From NCBI GenBank assembly GCA_902761655.1, contig CACWLD010000011.1, positions 1 through 35,561 on the forward strand: a stretch of 35,561 nucleotides of DNA, read 5' to 3'. The stretch is from an uncultured Bacteroidia bacterium. Lineage in GTDB: Bacteria > Bacteroidota > Bacteroidia > Bacteroidales > UBA932. Numbering within the stretch: position 1 is the first letter of the stretch; each line of letters starts with the position of its first letter. The notes beneath the pieces are model-generated. The model had not been told where the DNA came from. It ran no database searches and worked only from the letters and a program-made list of their open reading frames with translations. The translations under genes and the position numbers were made by a program. Shown one piece after another: positions 1-7,057 of this stretch.

Positions 1-750
1 TGCCTGGAGACCCAGCATTACCCGGACTCTCCCAACCATCCCGAGTTCCCCGGCAACGCAACTCTCCGCCCCGGAGAAACCTACAGCCATACCGTAATTT
101 ACAGGTTCCCTGGATTCCCTAACGCCGATGCTTCCGCACCCGCAGCAGGAACAAAGAAAGTATCCATCCTGGGAGATTCTTACTCTACATACCAAGGAAT
201 CATCCCGGCCAGTTACGCCACATTCTATCCTAACAACGACAATGATGTCAAGAGAGTGGATCAGACCTGGTGGGACCTCTTCATCAAGGCCAAGGGATAT
301 CAATTGGAGAAGAACGATTCCTGGGGCGGAACCACAATCTGCGGCACAGGATACGGCGGAAGGGATGCTTCGGCAAGCGCCTTCACTACCCGCATAGACT
401 TGCTGGGCAATCCTGACATCATATTCATATTCGGCGGCACCAACGACGCCTGGGCAAACTCCCCCGTGGGCGAATACAAGTATTCAAACTGGACCGAGGA
501 AGACTGCAAGTATTTCAGGCCCGCTCTTGCATTCCTGCTGGATTCCCTGAAGAAGCGCTACCCCAACGCCGAGATATACTCCATACTGAACTCTGAACTC
601 CGCGAAGAGATCAACGAGTCCAGCCGCGAGGTATGCCGTCATTACAACATACCTCTGGTAGAACTTCACGATATCGAGAAGCAGAACGGACACCCTTCAA
701 TCAGCGGAATGAAGAGCATCTGCGAGCAGCTTATGGCTGTTACAAAATAG
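1..750 (+). CDS. Aldose 1-epimerase C-terminus fused to SGNH/GDSL hydrolase (5' partial)
   Basis: The frame is open from base 1 to the stop at 748-750, so the gene starts upstream of the window. The first ~36 residues ([18 protein letters not shown], then [15 protein letters not shown]) match the C-terminal end of GalM-type aldose 1-epimerases. After a short Ala/Pro linker comes an SGNH hydrolase: block I SILGDSYS with the nucleophile Ser, block III GGTNDAW, and a C-terminal NGHPSISGM supplying the catalytic His. SGNH enzymes are often carbohydrate esterases, so the protein may pair sugar epimerisation with deacylation. The first ATG inside the window (256) lies inside the SGNH domain and is not a real start. 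The fusion is read directly; substrate and export are unknown because the N-terminus is missing. Confidence 0.85.
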   Translation, partial: CLETQHYPDSPNHPEFPGNATLRPGETYSHTVIYRFPGFPNADASAPAAGTKKVSILGDSYSTYQGIIPASYATFYPNNDNDVKRVDQTWWDLFIKAKGYQLEKNDSWGGTTICGTGYGGRDASASAFTTRIDLLGNPDIIFIFGGTNDAWANSPVGEYKYSNWTEEDCKYFRPALAFLLDSLKKRYPNAEIYSILNSELREEINESSREVCRHYNIPLVELHDIEKQNGHPSISGMKSICEQLMAVTK

Positions 751-751
751 A

Positions 752-765
752 AATAAGCGCTTATT
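752..765. terminator. Palindrome between convergent genes, possible bidirectional terminator
   Basis: AATAAGCGCTTATT is a perfect 14-bp palindrome in the 15-bp gap between the convergent SGNH and flavodoxin stop codons. With one bulged base the stem extends through ATAG/CTAT. There is no strong T-run and the loop would be only GCGC, so a terminator role is inferred mainly from position. Confidence 0.35.
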
Positions 766-1557
766 CTATCTTAATACCTGCGTGAAGACAGGGTCTCCGG
801 AGGTGGGGTCGATGACGTACACCTGGATGGTGCCACCCTGGGCTTCGCGTGCGGTGAAGAGATACTCCTTGCCTGCGGGGATGTCGCGCACGCCCACGGT
901 CTCGGCCTCGGCCCGAATCATTCCGTAGCTGTCAACGGCTGCGTGGAAGAGGGCTTTCTGCTCGTCCGTAGCGGGAGCCTGGGCGGAGAAGTCGGCATAC
1001 GGGGTGAAGTCTCCCTTGATGAATCCGCCTGCCTTGAGGAAGTAATCCACCTCAGAGGGGATTGCGTCCAGACGCGCCGCCCTGACGCCGTAGCCGGGGA
1101 GGATTTCGCTGTCCGGCAATGCCTTCTTGAGGTCGTTCACGCTGGTGTTCAGGCCACCGCTTCCAAAGGAACAGAACGGTACTATCTTCTTGCCGGCCAG
1201 GTTGGCGTTCTTAAGGAATGTCATCATTGGCGTAGCGTATGTTCCAAACCAGATAGGGTATCCAAGGAATATGACGTCATAGTCTTCCAACTTCACGTTA
1301 AGTGGCTTGATCTCAGGGAGTTCACCGGCCATTTCCTTCTGGCCGCGCTGGATGGTGGCGTTGAAGTCATCGTCATACGGAACCACCGGTTCTATTGAGA
1401 CGATTGGGATGTCCATCTTAGTGGCGATCTGCTCCGCCACCGCCTTGGTGGAATTGAGCTGAGAATAATAAACAACGATAGCTTTTGGGGCCGCTCCCTT
1501 GCCTGCGCAGGAAGCGAGAGCCATAACTGAAAGCATAGCAAAAAACAATTTTTTCAT
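766..1557 (-). CDS. Flavodoxin-domain lipoprotein
   Basis: The N-terminus MKKLFFAMLSVMALASC is a lipoprotein signal with Cys17 as the lipidated residue. A flavodoxin fold follows: VYYSQLNSTKAVAEQIA is the FMN phosphate-binding loop, and IFLGYPIWFGTYATPM and FCSFGSGG are the later flavin-contact loops. After ~190 residues a C-terminal extension of about 60 residues has no recognised domain. Exported flavodoxin-like lipoproteins are common in Bacteroidota, where they may act in envelope electron transfer; the partner is unknown. ATG at 1557 is preferred over an in-frame TTG at 1563 because it begins the canonical MKK signal peptide. The gene converges on the SGNH gene and diverges from the hydrogenase operon. 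Confidence 0.85.
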   Translation of the reverse strand: MKKLFFAMLSVMALASCAGKGAAPKAIVVYYSQLNSTKAVAEQIATKMDIPIVSIEPVVPYDDDFNATIQRGQKEMAGELPEIKPLNVKLEDYDVIFLGYPIWFGTYATPMMTFLKNANLAGKKIVPFCSFGSGGLNTSVNDLKKALPDSEILPGYGVRAARLDAIPSEVDYFLKAGGFIKGDFTPYADFSAQAPATDEQKALFHAAVDSYGMIRAEAETVGVRDIPAGKEYLFTAREAQGGTIQVYVIDPTSGDPVFTQVLR

Positions 1558-1622
1558 ATTCAAAAATCTATTTCGCTGTAAAATTAATCAATTAATACAA
1601 ATGATAATATATAGCTATTTAC

Positions 1623-1653
1623 TTTGCTCTTTAAAAGGATTTCCGTATCTTTG
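1623..1653 (+). promoter_or_regulatory. Bacteroidota-type promoter of the hydrogenase operon
   Basis: TTTG at 1623-1626, a 19-base spacer, then TATCTTTG at 1646-1653. This matches the Bacteroides sigma-70 pattern (-33 TTTG, -7 TAnnTTTG) in both elements and spacing. Transcription would start near 1660, leaving an ~80-base AT-rich leader before the first gene, whose strong GGAGG site lies at 1729-1733. Confidence 0.7.
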
Positions 1654-1739
1654 GGGACTTATTGAAAAGTGCGCTCATTAACCGCAAACAACAACAATCA
1701 ATATTAATATTTTTTATCTCAAAACATTGGAGGAAACCC

Positions 1740-2129
1740 ATGAACAAAATTAAGAATCTCGCGGAACTCCGCAAGGTCAAAGAAGGTATGCAGAGCAGGA
1801 TGTCTATGCGTGAAAAAGCAGACTCCACCGAAGCTATCATCCAGATCAAGGTCGGAATGGCCACAAGCGGTATTGCCTCGGGTGCTAAGGAGACCATGAA
1901 CTATCTGATCACCGAACTTGACAAGCGCCAGATCAAAGCTCTGGTAATGCAGGTTGGCGATATGGGCTACAGCTATGCTGAGCCTACGGTAGAGGTCACC
2001 ATCCCCGGCAAAGACCCCGTCGTTTTCGGCGACGTTAAAATCCCACGTGCAAAGGAAATCATCGAGAAGTACATCGTTGGCGGTGAGCTGATCGAGGGAA
2101 TCCTGCCGGCAAATTACAGATCAATCTAA
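1740..2129 (+). CDS. NuoE/ferredoxin-fold protein lacking all cluster cysteines, hyd operon leader
   Basis: This 129-residue protein has the shape of the small thioredoxin-like [2Fe-2S] ferredoxins encoded next to HydB in trimeric hydrogenase operons, but contains no cysteine at all. Where relatives have a GMxTCGIAAGA-type motif it reads GMATSGIASGAKETM, and where they have TGCxGxCxxEPxVEV it reads VGDMGYSYAEPTVEV. The fold-defining surroundings remain intact, so it is not a decayed gene. It probably cannot bind a [2Fe-2S] cluster and may be structural or regulatory in the Hyd complex. ATG at 1740 follows GGAGG by 6 bases. hydB starts 18 bases downstream, consistent with co-transcription. The family match is from memory; the loss of cysteine is seen directly. 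Confidence 0.8.
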   Translation: MNKIKNLAELRKVKEGMQSRMSMREKADSTEAIIQIKVGMATSGIASGAKETMNYLITELDKRQIKALVMQVGDMGYSYAEPTVEVTIPGKDPVVFGDVKIPRAKEIIEKYIVGGELIEGILPANYRSI

Positions 2130-2147
2130 CCACCAAAGAAAGCGAAC

Positions 2148-3941
2148 ATGGCAGTTAAAATGCATATTTTGGTTTGCGGTGGTACAGGTTGCTCCGCATC
2201 CGCTAGTCACGAGGTCGTTACCGAACTCAACAAGGAACTCGTGGCTCACGACCTGACCGACTTCGCCAAGGTAGTCGTTACCGGCTGCTTCGGATTCTGC
2301 GAAAGAGGTCCTATCGTCAAGATCATTCCTGACAATACTTTCTACACAAGGGTTCAGCCCTCTGATGCAAAGGAAATCATCGAGGAACACATCATCAAGG
2401 GACGTAAAGTACAGCGCCTCCTCTATGTAGCCCCTGACACAAACCAGAGCGTATCTGACTCCAAGCATATGGAGTTCTACAAGAAGCAGCTCCGTATCGC
2501 CCTCCGCAACTGCGGTTTCATCGATCCTGAGAACATCGAGGAGTCAATCGCACGCGACGGCTACGCTGCCCTCGGAAAGTGTCTTACTGAAATGACCCCT
2601 GCACAGGTTATCGAAGAGATCAAGAAGTCAGGTCTCCGCGGACGCGGCGGCGCCGGCTTCCCCACGGGACTCAAGTGGGAGATCGCTTCCAAGAGCCGCG
2701 TAGGCGAGCAGAAATACGTTGTCTGCAACGCCGACGAGGGTGACCCGGGTGCATTTATGGACCGTTCACTCCTTGAAGGAGACCCTCACTCAATCCTTGA
2801 GGCAATGGCCATCTGCGGTTATTGCATCGGTGCAAGCAAGGGACTTATCTATATCCGTGCAGAGTATCCTCTGGCAATCCACCGTCTCCAGGTAGCCATC
2901 AAGCAGGCTGAGGAATACGGCCTTCTTGGCAAGGACATCCTGGGCACCGGATTCGACTTCGAGATCGAGCTCCGCTACGGCGCGGGCGCATTCGTCTGCG
3001 GAGAGGAGACCGCCCTCATCCACTCAATGGAAGGAAAGCGCGGTGAGCCTACATTCAAACCACCGTTCCCTGCTCAGTCCGGTTATCTTGAGAAGCCTAC
3101 CAACGTGAACAACGTTGAGACTTACGCCAACATCCCTGTAATCATCAACAAGGGCGCTGACTGGTTCTCAAGCATCGGAACAGAGAAGTCAAAGGGTACA
3201 AAGGTATTCGCCCTCGCAGGAAAGATCAACAACGTGGGACTTATCGAGGTTCCTATGGGAATCACCCTTCGTGAGATCATCTACGAGATTGGCGGCGGAA
3301 TCAGGGGAGGCAAGAAGTTCAAGGCCGTACAGACCGGAGGACCTTCCGGCGGATGCCTTACTGAAAAGCACCTCGACACCCCTATCGATTACGACAGCCT
3401 TGTAGCTGCAGGTTCAATGATGGGATCCGGCGGTATGATCGTAATGGACGAGGACGACTGTATGGTTGCCATCGCCAAGTTCTACCTTGGATTCACCGTT
3501 GACGAGTCCTGCGGTAAGTGCACCCCGTGCCGCGTAGGTAACAAGCGTCTCCTTGAGATCCTTACCAAGATCACCGACGGCAAGGGCACAATGCAGGATC
3601 TTGACGAGCTCAAGAACCTCTCCAACGTCATCAAGGACACCGCCCTCTGCGGACTTGGACAGACCTCACCTAACCCGGTACTCTCCACAATCAACAACTT
3701 CTGGGACGAGTACGTGGAGCACGTAACAGAGAAGAAGTGCCGTGCCGGCCAGTGCAAGGCCCTCAAGAAGTACTACATCGATCCTGAGAAGTGTAAAGGA
3801 TGCACCGCTTGTGCAAGGGCTTGCCCCGTTGGTGCCATCACCGGAACCCTCAAGAACCCTCACACAATCGATCAGGACAAGTGTATCAAGTGCGGTACCT
3901 GCTACGAGAAGTGCCGCTTTGGAGCTATCAGCATTAAATAA
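2148..3941 (+). CDS. hydB: [FeFe]-hydrogenase subunit HydB (NuoF-like, NAD/FMN)
   Basis: This is the diaphorase subunit that exchanges electrons between NAD(H) and the hydrogenase. In order: an N-terminal thioredoxin-like [2Fe-2S] domain (Cys10, 15, 47, 51); the NuoF core with glycine-rich FMN/NADH loop GLRGRGGAGFPTGLKW (163-177) and GAGAFVCGEETALIHSMEG (278-296); an SLBB region; the [4Fe-4S] motif ESCGKCTPCR (Cys455, 458, 461) with Cys501; and a C-terminal pair of [4Fe-4S] ferredoxin motifs (Cys549-559 and 579-589). The 597-residue length and domain order match HydB of electron-bifurcating A3-type hydrogenases. hydA starts 14 bases downstream behind AGGGAGG. Bifurcation with ferredoxin is inferred from architecture. 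Confidence 0.96.
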   Translation: MAVKMHILVCGGTGCSASASHEVVTELNKELVAHDLTDFAKVVVTGCFGFCERGPIVKIIPDNTFYTRVQPSDAKEIIEEHIIKGRKVQRLLYVAPDTNQSVSDSKHMEFYKKQLRIALRNCGFIDPENIEESIARDGYAALGKCLTEMTPAQVIEEIKKSGLRGRGGAGFPTGLKWEIASKSRVGEQKYVVCNADEGDPGAFMDRSLLEGDPHSILEAMAICGYCIGASKGLIYIRAEYPLAIHRLQVAIKQAEEYGLLGKDILGTGFDFEIELRYGAGAFVCGEETALIHSMEGKRGEPTFKPPFPAQSGYLEKPTNVNNVETYANIPVIINKGADWFSSIGTEKSKGTKVFALAGKINNVGLIEVPMGITLREIIYEIGGGIRGGKKFKAVQTGGPSGGCLTEKHLDTPIDYDSLVAAGSMMGSGGMIVMDEDDCMVAIAKFYLGFTVDESCGKCTPCRVGNKRLLEILTKITDGKGTMQDLDELKNLSNVIKDTALCGLGQTSPNPVLSTINNFWDEYVEHVTEKKCRAGQCKALKKYYIDPEKCKGCTACARACPVGAITGTLKNPHTIDQDKCIKCGTCYEKCRFGAISIK

Positions 3942-3955
3942 GGGAGGAATAATAT

Positions 3956-5731
3956 ATGGATACTATCAAATTGACTATAGACAACAGAGCAGTAGAAGTG
4001 CCAAAAGGTACTACTATCTTGAAAGCTGCCGAGCAGATGGGTATCAAGATTCCTACCCTCTGTAATTTCGAACTCGAAGGCCTCGCCCTCAAGAACCATC
4101 CGGGCGGATGCCGTATCTGCGTAGTTGAGGTTGCAGGCCGCAGGAACCTTGCTCCGGCCTGTATCACAGAGTGTATGCAGGATATGGTTGTGAAGACCAA
4201 CTCTCCTCGCGCCATCAACGCACGCAAGACCGTCCTTGAGCTTATGCTCAGCGACCACCCCAACGACTGTCTCCAGTGCCCCAAGAACGGCAAGTGCGAA
4301 CTTCAGTCCCTTGCTGCCGATATGGGCATCCGCGAGATCCCTTACAAGGGCGAGCAGTCAGAATACCCCATCGAGCTTTCACCGTCCATCGTACGCGACG
4401 CCAACAAGTGTATTATGTGCCGCCGCTGCGAGTCCGTATGCCACGAATACCAGAGCGTAGGCGCAATTGGAGCTGTTGAAAGAGGCTTCCCTGCAGTGGT
4501 TGCTCCTGCCTTCGGCAAGAATCTCATCGAGACCAACTGCGTATTCTGCGGCCAGTGTATCGCTGTCTGCCCTGTAGGCGCCCTCTCAGAGGTTGACCAT
4601 ACAGGAAAGGTTCTGCGCGACATTGCCAACCCTGATGTCAAGACCGCCGTACAGGTTGCACCTGCAGTGCGCGTCGCCCTTGGCGAGGAGTTTGGAATGC
4701 CTGCCGGAAGCATCGTTACCGGAAAGATCGCAGCCGCCCTCAAGGCTATTGGCTTCGACTATGTATTTGACACTGACTGGTCAGCTGACCTCACCATTAT
4801 GGAAGAGGGCACAGAGGCCATAGGCCGCTTCAAGGCCTTCCTGTCAGGCGACAAGAACGTCAAGATCCCTATTATGACTTCCTGCTGCCCTGCCTGGGTC
4901 AACTTCTACGAGAAGTTCTATCCTGAACTCCGCGAGTATCCTTCAACGGCCAAGTCCCCTCAGGGTATGTTCGGAGCAACGGTCAAGACATACTTCGCAG
5001 ACAAGATTGGCATTCCTCGCGAGAAACTCATCTCCGTATCAGTAATGCCTTGCGTTGCCAAGAAGTACGAGTGCGAGCGTGAGGAACTGGGAGCCAACGG
5101 CAACCCTGACGTTGATTACTCAATCACCACCCGCGAGCTTGCACGCCTCATCAAGATGTGCAACATTGACTTCAACAACCTTCCTGAGGCCAAGTTCGAC
5201 TCTCCTCTCGGCGAGTCTACAGGTGCTGCCGTAATCTTCGGCGTTACCGGAGGCGTTATGGAGGCTGCTCTCCGTACAGCTGCCGAGATCCTTACCGGAC
5301 AGACCCTTCCAAAGGTTGACTTCGAGGAAGTCCGCGGTCTGGAGGGCGTACGCGAAGCCACCATTCCTATCCCGGGAGTGATAGACCTGAAGGTAGCAGT
5401 AGTTTACGGACTCAAGAACGCACGTATGATAATGGAGCAGATAAAGGCCGGCAACTGCCCTTATCACTTCGTTGAGGTAATGGCCTGCCCTGGCGGATGT
5501 ATCGACGGCGCCGGACAGCCTTTCCACCACGGAGACGCTTCCATCATCAGGGCACGTCACGCTGCCATCTACAAGGCTGACAGGGATATGCCTCTGCGCA
5601 AGTCTCACGAGAATCCTGAGATCATCTCCATCTACAAGGAGTTCTACGGAGAGCCCGGCTCAGAGAAAGCACATCACCTGCTTCACACTCAATACTTCGA
5701 CAAGAAAAAACAGTTTGACCTTGAAAAATAA
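3956..5731 (+). CDS. hydA: [FeFe]-hydrogenase catalytic subunit HydA
   Basis: The catalytic subunit for reversible H2 formation. The N-terminal [2Fe-2S] domain has Cys36, 52, 55 and 69. A His-ligated [4Fe-4S] site has His101 with Cys105, 108 and 114. Two ferredoxin-type [4Fe-4S] motifs are at Cys152-162 and 195-205. The H-domain has all three signatures: L1 TSCCPAW (Cys310, 311), L2 MPCVAKKYE (Cys366) and L3 EVMACPGGC (Cys511, 515). The proton-relay Cys310 and all four H-cluster cysteines are therefore present, so it should be active. The small-subunit-like tail (EFYGEPGSEKAHHLLH) is complete, and there is no extra C-terminal [2Fe-2S] domain. A strong AGGGAGG at 3941-3947 fixes the ATG at 3956. 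It sits between hydB and hydC, as expected for a trimeric NAD-dependent enzyme. Confidence 0.97.
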   Translation: MDTIKLTIDNRAVEVPKGTTILKAAEQMGIKIPTLCNFELEGLALKNHPGGCRICVVEVAGRRNLAPACITECMQDMVVKTNSPRAINARKTVLELMLSDHPNDCLQCPKNGKCELQSLAADMGIREIPYKGEQSEYPIELSPSIVRDANKCIMCRRCESVCHEYQSVGAIGAVERGFPAVVAPAFGKNLIETNCVFCGQCIAVCPVGALSEVDHTGKVLRDIANPDVKTAVQVAPAVRVALGEEFGMPAGSIVTGKIAAALKAIGFDYVFDTDWSADLTIMEEGTEAIGRFKAFLSGDKNVKIPIMTSCCPAWVNFYEKFYPELREYPSTAKSPQGMFGATVKTYFADKIGIPREKLISVSVMPCVAKKYECEREELGANGNPDVDYSITTRELARLIKMCNIDFNNLPEAKFDSPLGESTGAAVIFGVTGGVMEAALRTAAEILTGQTLPKVDFEEVRGLEGVREATIPIPGVIDLKVAVVYGLKNARMIMEQIKAGNCPYHFVEVMACPGGCIDGAGQPFHHGDASIIRARHAAIYKADRDMPLRKSHENPEIISIYKEFYGEPGSEKAHHLLHTQYFDKKKQFDLEK

Positions 5732-5738
5732 TTGAACA

Positions 5739-6224
5739 ATGTGTGGACCCAAGATAAAAATCAGTGAAGCCAATTACCTTAAGATCAAGGAGATTTGCGC
5801 TTCTTTCAACAACAACCCGGGTGAGCTGATCAATGTGCTGCACAAGACTCAGGAGCACTTTGGCTATCTTCCTGAGGAAGTCCAGCAGGTTGTGGCAGAC
5901 TGCCTCGGAATCCCTGTAGGAAAAGTGTACGGCGTTGTATCCTTCTACAGCTTCTTCACAATGAAGCCTAAGGGAAAATACGCTATCTCCGTATGTCTCG
6001 GAACTGCCTGCTACGTCAAGGGCGCTGAGAAGATCCTGGACGCTCTCAAGAGCGAGCTCAAGATCTCCGAAGGCGGCGTTACCGACGACGGCAAGTTCTC
6101 CCTGGACGTACTGCGCTGCGTGGGCGCCTGCGGTCTGGCTCCGGTTATGACCATCAACGGCAAGACCTACGGACGTCTCGTTCCCGAGCAGGTTAAGAGC
6201 ATCCTTGCCGAGTACGCTGACTAA
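5739..6224 (+). CDS. hydC: [FeFe]-hydrogenase subunit HydC (NuoE-like)
   Basis: A 161-residue NuoE-family subunit carrying one [2Fe-2S] cluster that relays electrons between HydB flavin and HydA. The helical N-terminus (GYLPEEVQQVVADCLGI) is followed by the thioredoxin-like ferredoxin fold with Cys86 and Cys91 (SVCLGTACYVKG) and Cys127 and Cys131 (LRCVGACGLAPV). All four ligands are present, unlike the cysteine-free relative at the head of the operon. The gene begins 7 bases after the hydA stop. A strong hairpin follows, so this looks like the last structural subunit gene. Confidence 0.95.
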   Translation: MCGPKIKISEANYLKIKEICASFNNNPGELINVLHKTQEHFGYLPEEVQQVVADCLGIPVGKVYGVVSFYSFFTMKPKGKYAISVCLGTACYVKGAEKILDALKSELKISEGGVTDDGKFSLDVLRCVGACGLAPVMTINGKTYGRLVPEQVKSILAEYAD

Positions 6225-6243
6225 GACATACTTCCAATAACGC

Positions 6244-6275
6244 TTCGGGCCGGTTTCTGTCAAAGCCGGCCCGAA
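6244..6275 (+). terminator. GC-rich hairpin after hydC (terminator or attenuator)
   Basis: TTCGGGCCGG (6244-6253) and CCGGCCCGAA (6266-6275) form a perfect 10-bp stem, extendable by two A-T pairs, around a short loop. Only TCTAATT follows, so a classical U-tract is missing. It sits in the 69-base gap between the structural and accessory hyd genes and could partly terminate transcription or protect the hydBAC mRNA 3' end. Confidence 0.5.
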
Positions 6276-6293
6276 TCTAATTACAGCATAAAA

Positions 6294-6638
6294 ATGACTA
6301 TTAAGGAAATTGCAAGACTTGTAGAAGGCGAGATCGTTGGCGCACCTGCCGACGACACCTATGATGTGGAAAAGGCCTTTGCCTCTGACCTGATGAGCGA
6401 CGTCCTCCGTTTCTCTATGGACGAGACCGTCCTCATCACCGGACTTTGCAACAACCAGACTATGCGTACCAGCGAGATGGCTGACCTGCGCGTAGTGGTT
6501 ATCGGGCGTGACAAGCAGCCTGACGAGGATATGCTTGAACTGGCCCAGGACCTGGACATCACTTTGATCAAGTCTAAATTCAGTATATTCAAAATCAGCG
6601 GCATTTTGTACCAAGCCGGAATCAAACCACTTTATTGA
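6294..6638 (+). CDS. DRTGG-domain protein (first copy)
   Basis: A 114-residue single-domain protein resembling DRTGG domains, which occur near CBS and phosphotransacetylase-type proteins and are thought to bind small ligands. The segment KAFASDLMSDVLRF recurs in the second DRTGG gene of the locus as GAYASDLLSDVMGN, followed in both by a hydrophobic strand, a VVIxR-type strand and a PDxDMLxxA helix. No catalytic motif is visible. It opens the six-gene accessory block, and its TGA is 2 bases before the next ATG. Such proteins are found beside hydrogenase-like sensors in Clostridia, but their role there is not established to my knowledge. Confidence 0.75.
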   Translation: MTIKEIARLVEGEIVGAPADDTYDVEKAFASDLMSDVLRFSMDETVLITGLCNNQTMRTSEMADLRVVVIGRDKQPDEDMLELAQDLDITLIKSKFSIFKISGILYQAGIKPLY

Positions 6639-6640
6639 TA

Positions 6641-7054
6641 ATGCATTATACATTTGAAATAGAGCGCGGTAATTTTACCGATGCAGGACAGGCATCCAGC
6701 AGCGTCAAGCGCACCCTGAAGCATCTGGGCGTGGCTCCCGCCAACATCAAGCGCACCGTAGTTGCGCTCTTCGAGGCGGAGATCAACGCCATCGCCCACG
6801 CTTATGGAGGAACCATTGACGTTGACATCGATGACGAGAAGATTGTAATGGTGGTGGCCGACTCCGGCCCCGGCATCCCCAATCTTGACCTCGCAATGCA
6901 GGAAGGCTGGTCAACCGCATCCGCTGAAGTTCGCGAGATGGGTTACGGAGCCGGGATGGGCCTGCCAAACATCAAGAAGAATACCGACGACCTTAAAATT
7001 GAATCCACAGTGGGAGTCGGAACCACAGTAACAATGACAGTATTTTTTGCCTAA
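6641..7054 (+). CDS. RsbW-like GHKL ATPase (anti-sigma-factor/serine kinase family)
   Basis: A 137-residue HATPase_c protein of the short anti-sigma-factor kinase type. The N-box is EAEINAIAHA (Glu45, Asn49), the G1 box is DSGPGIP (Asp74) and the G2 box is GYGAGMGLPNIKKN (101-114). All residues needed for ATP and Mg binding appear intact. RsbW/SpoIIAB proteins bind sigma factors or phosphorylate anti-anti-sigma proteins; no partner of that kind is encoded here, so its target is unknown. ATG at 6641 is preferred to an in-frame TTG at 6635, which overlaps the upstream stop. The next gene follows after 3 bases, indicating tight coupling. Confidence 0.85.
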   Translation: MHYTFEIERGNFTDAGQASSSVKRTLKHLGVAPANIKRTVVALFEAEINAIAHAYGGTIDVDIDDEKIVMVVADSGPGIPNLDLAMQEGWSTASAEVREMGYGAGMGLPNIKKNTDDLKIESTVGVGTTVTMTVFFA

Positions 7055-7057
7055 ACT

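Noticed and set aside
1654-1739. Hydrogenase operon leader examined for a riboswitch
   Set aside because: AT-rich with no extended stems or known aptamer core; only a short AATATTAATATT palindrome was seen.
5622-6653. Minus-strand open frame of 343 codons across the hydA end, hydC and the first DRTGG gene
   Set aside because: It is the antisense shadow of three well-supported genes; no family motif, and it spans the intergenic hairpin.
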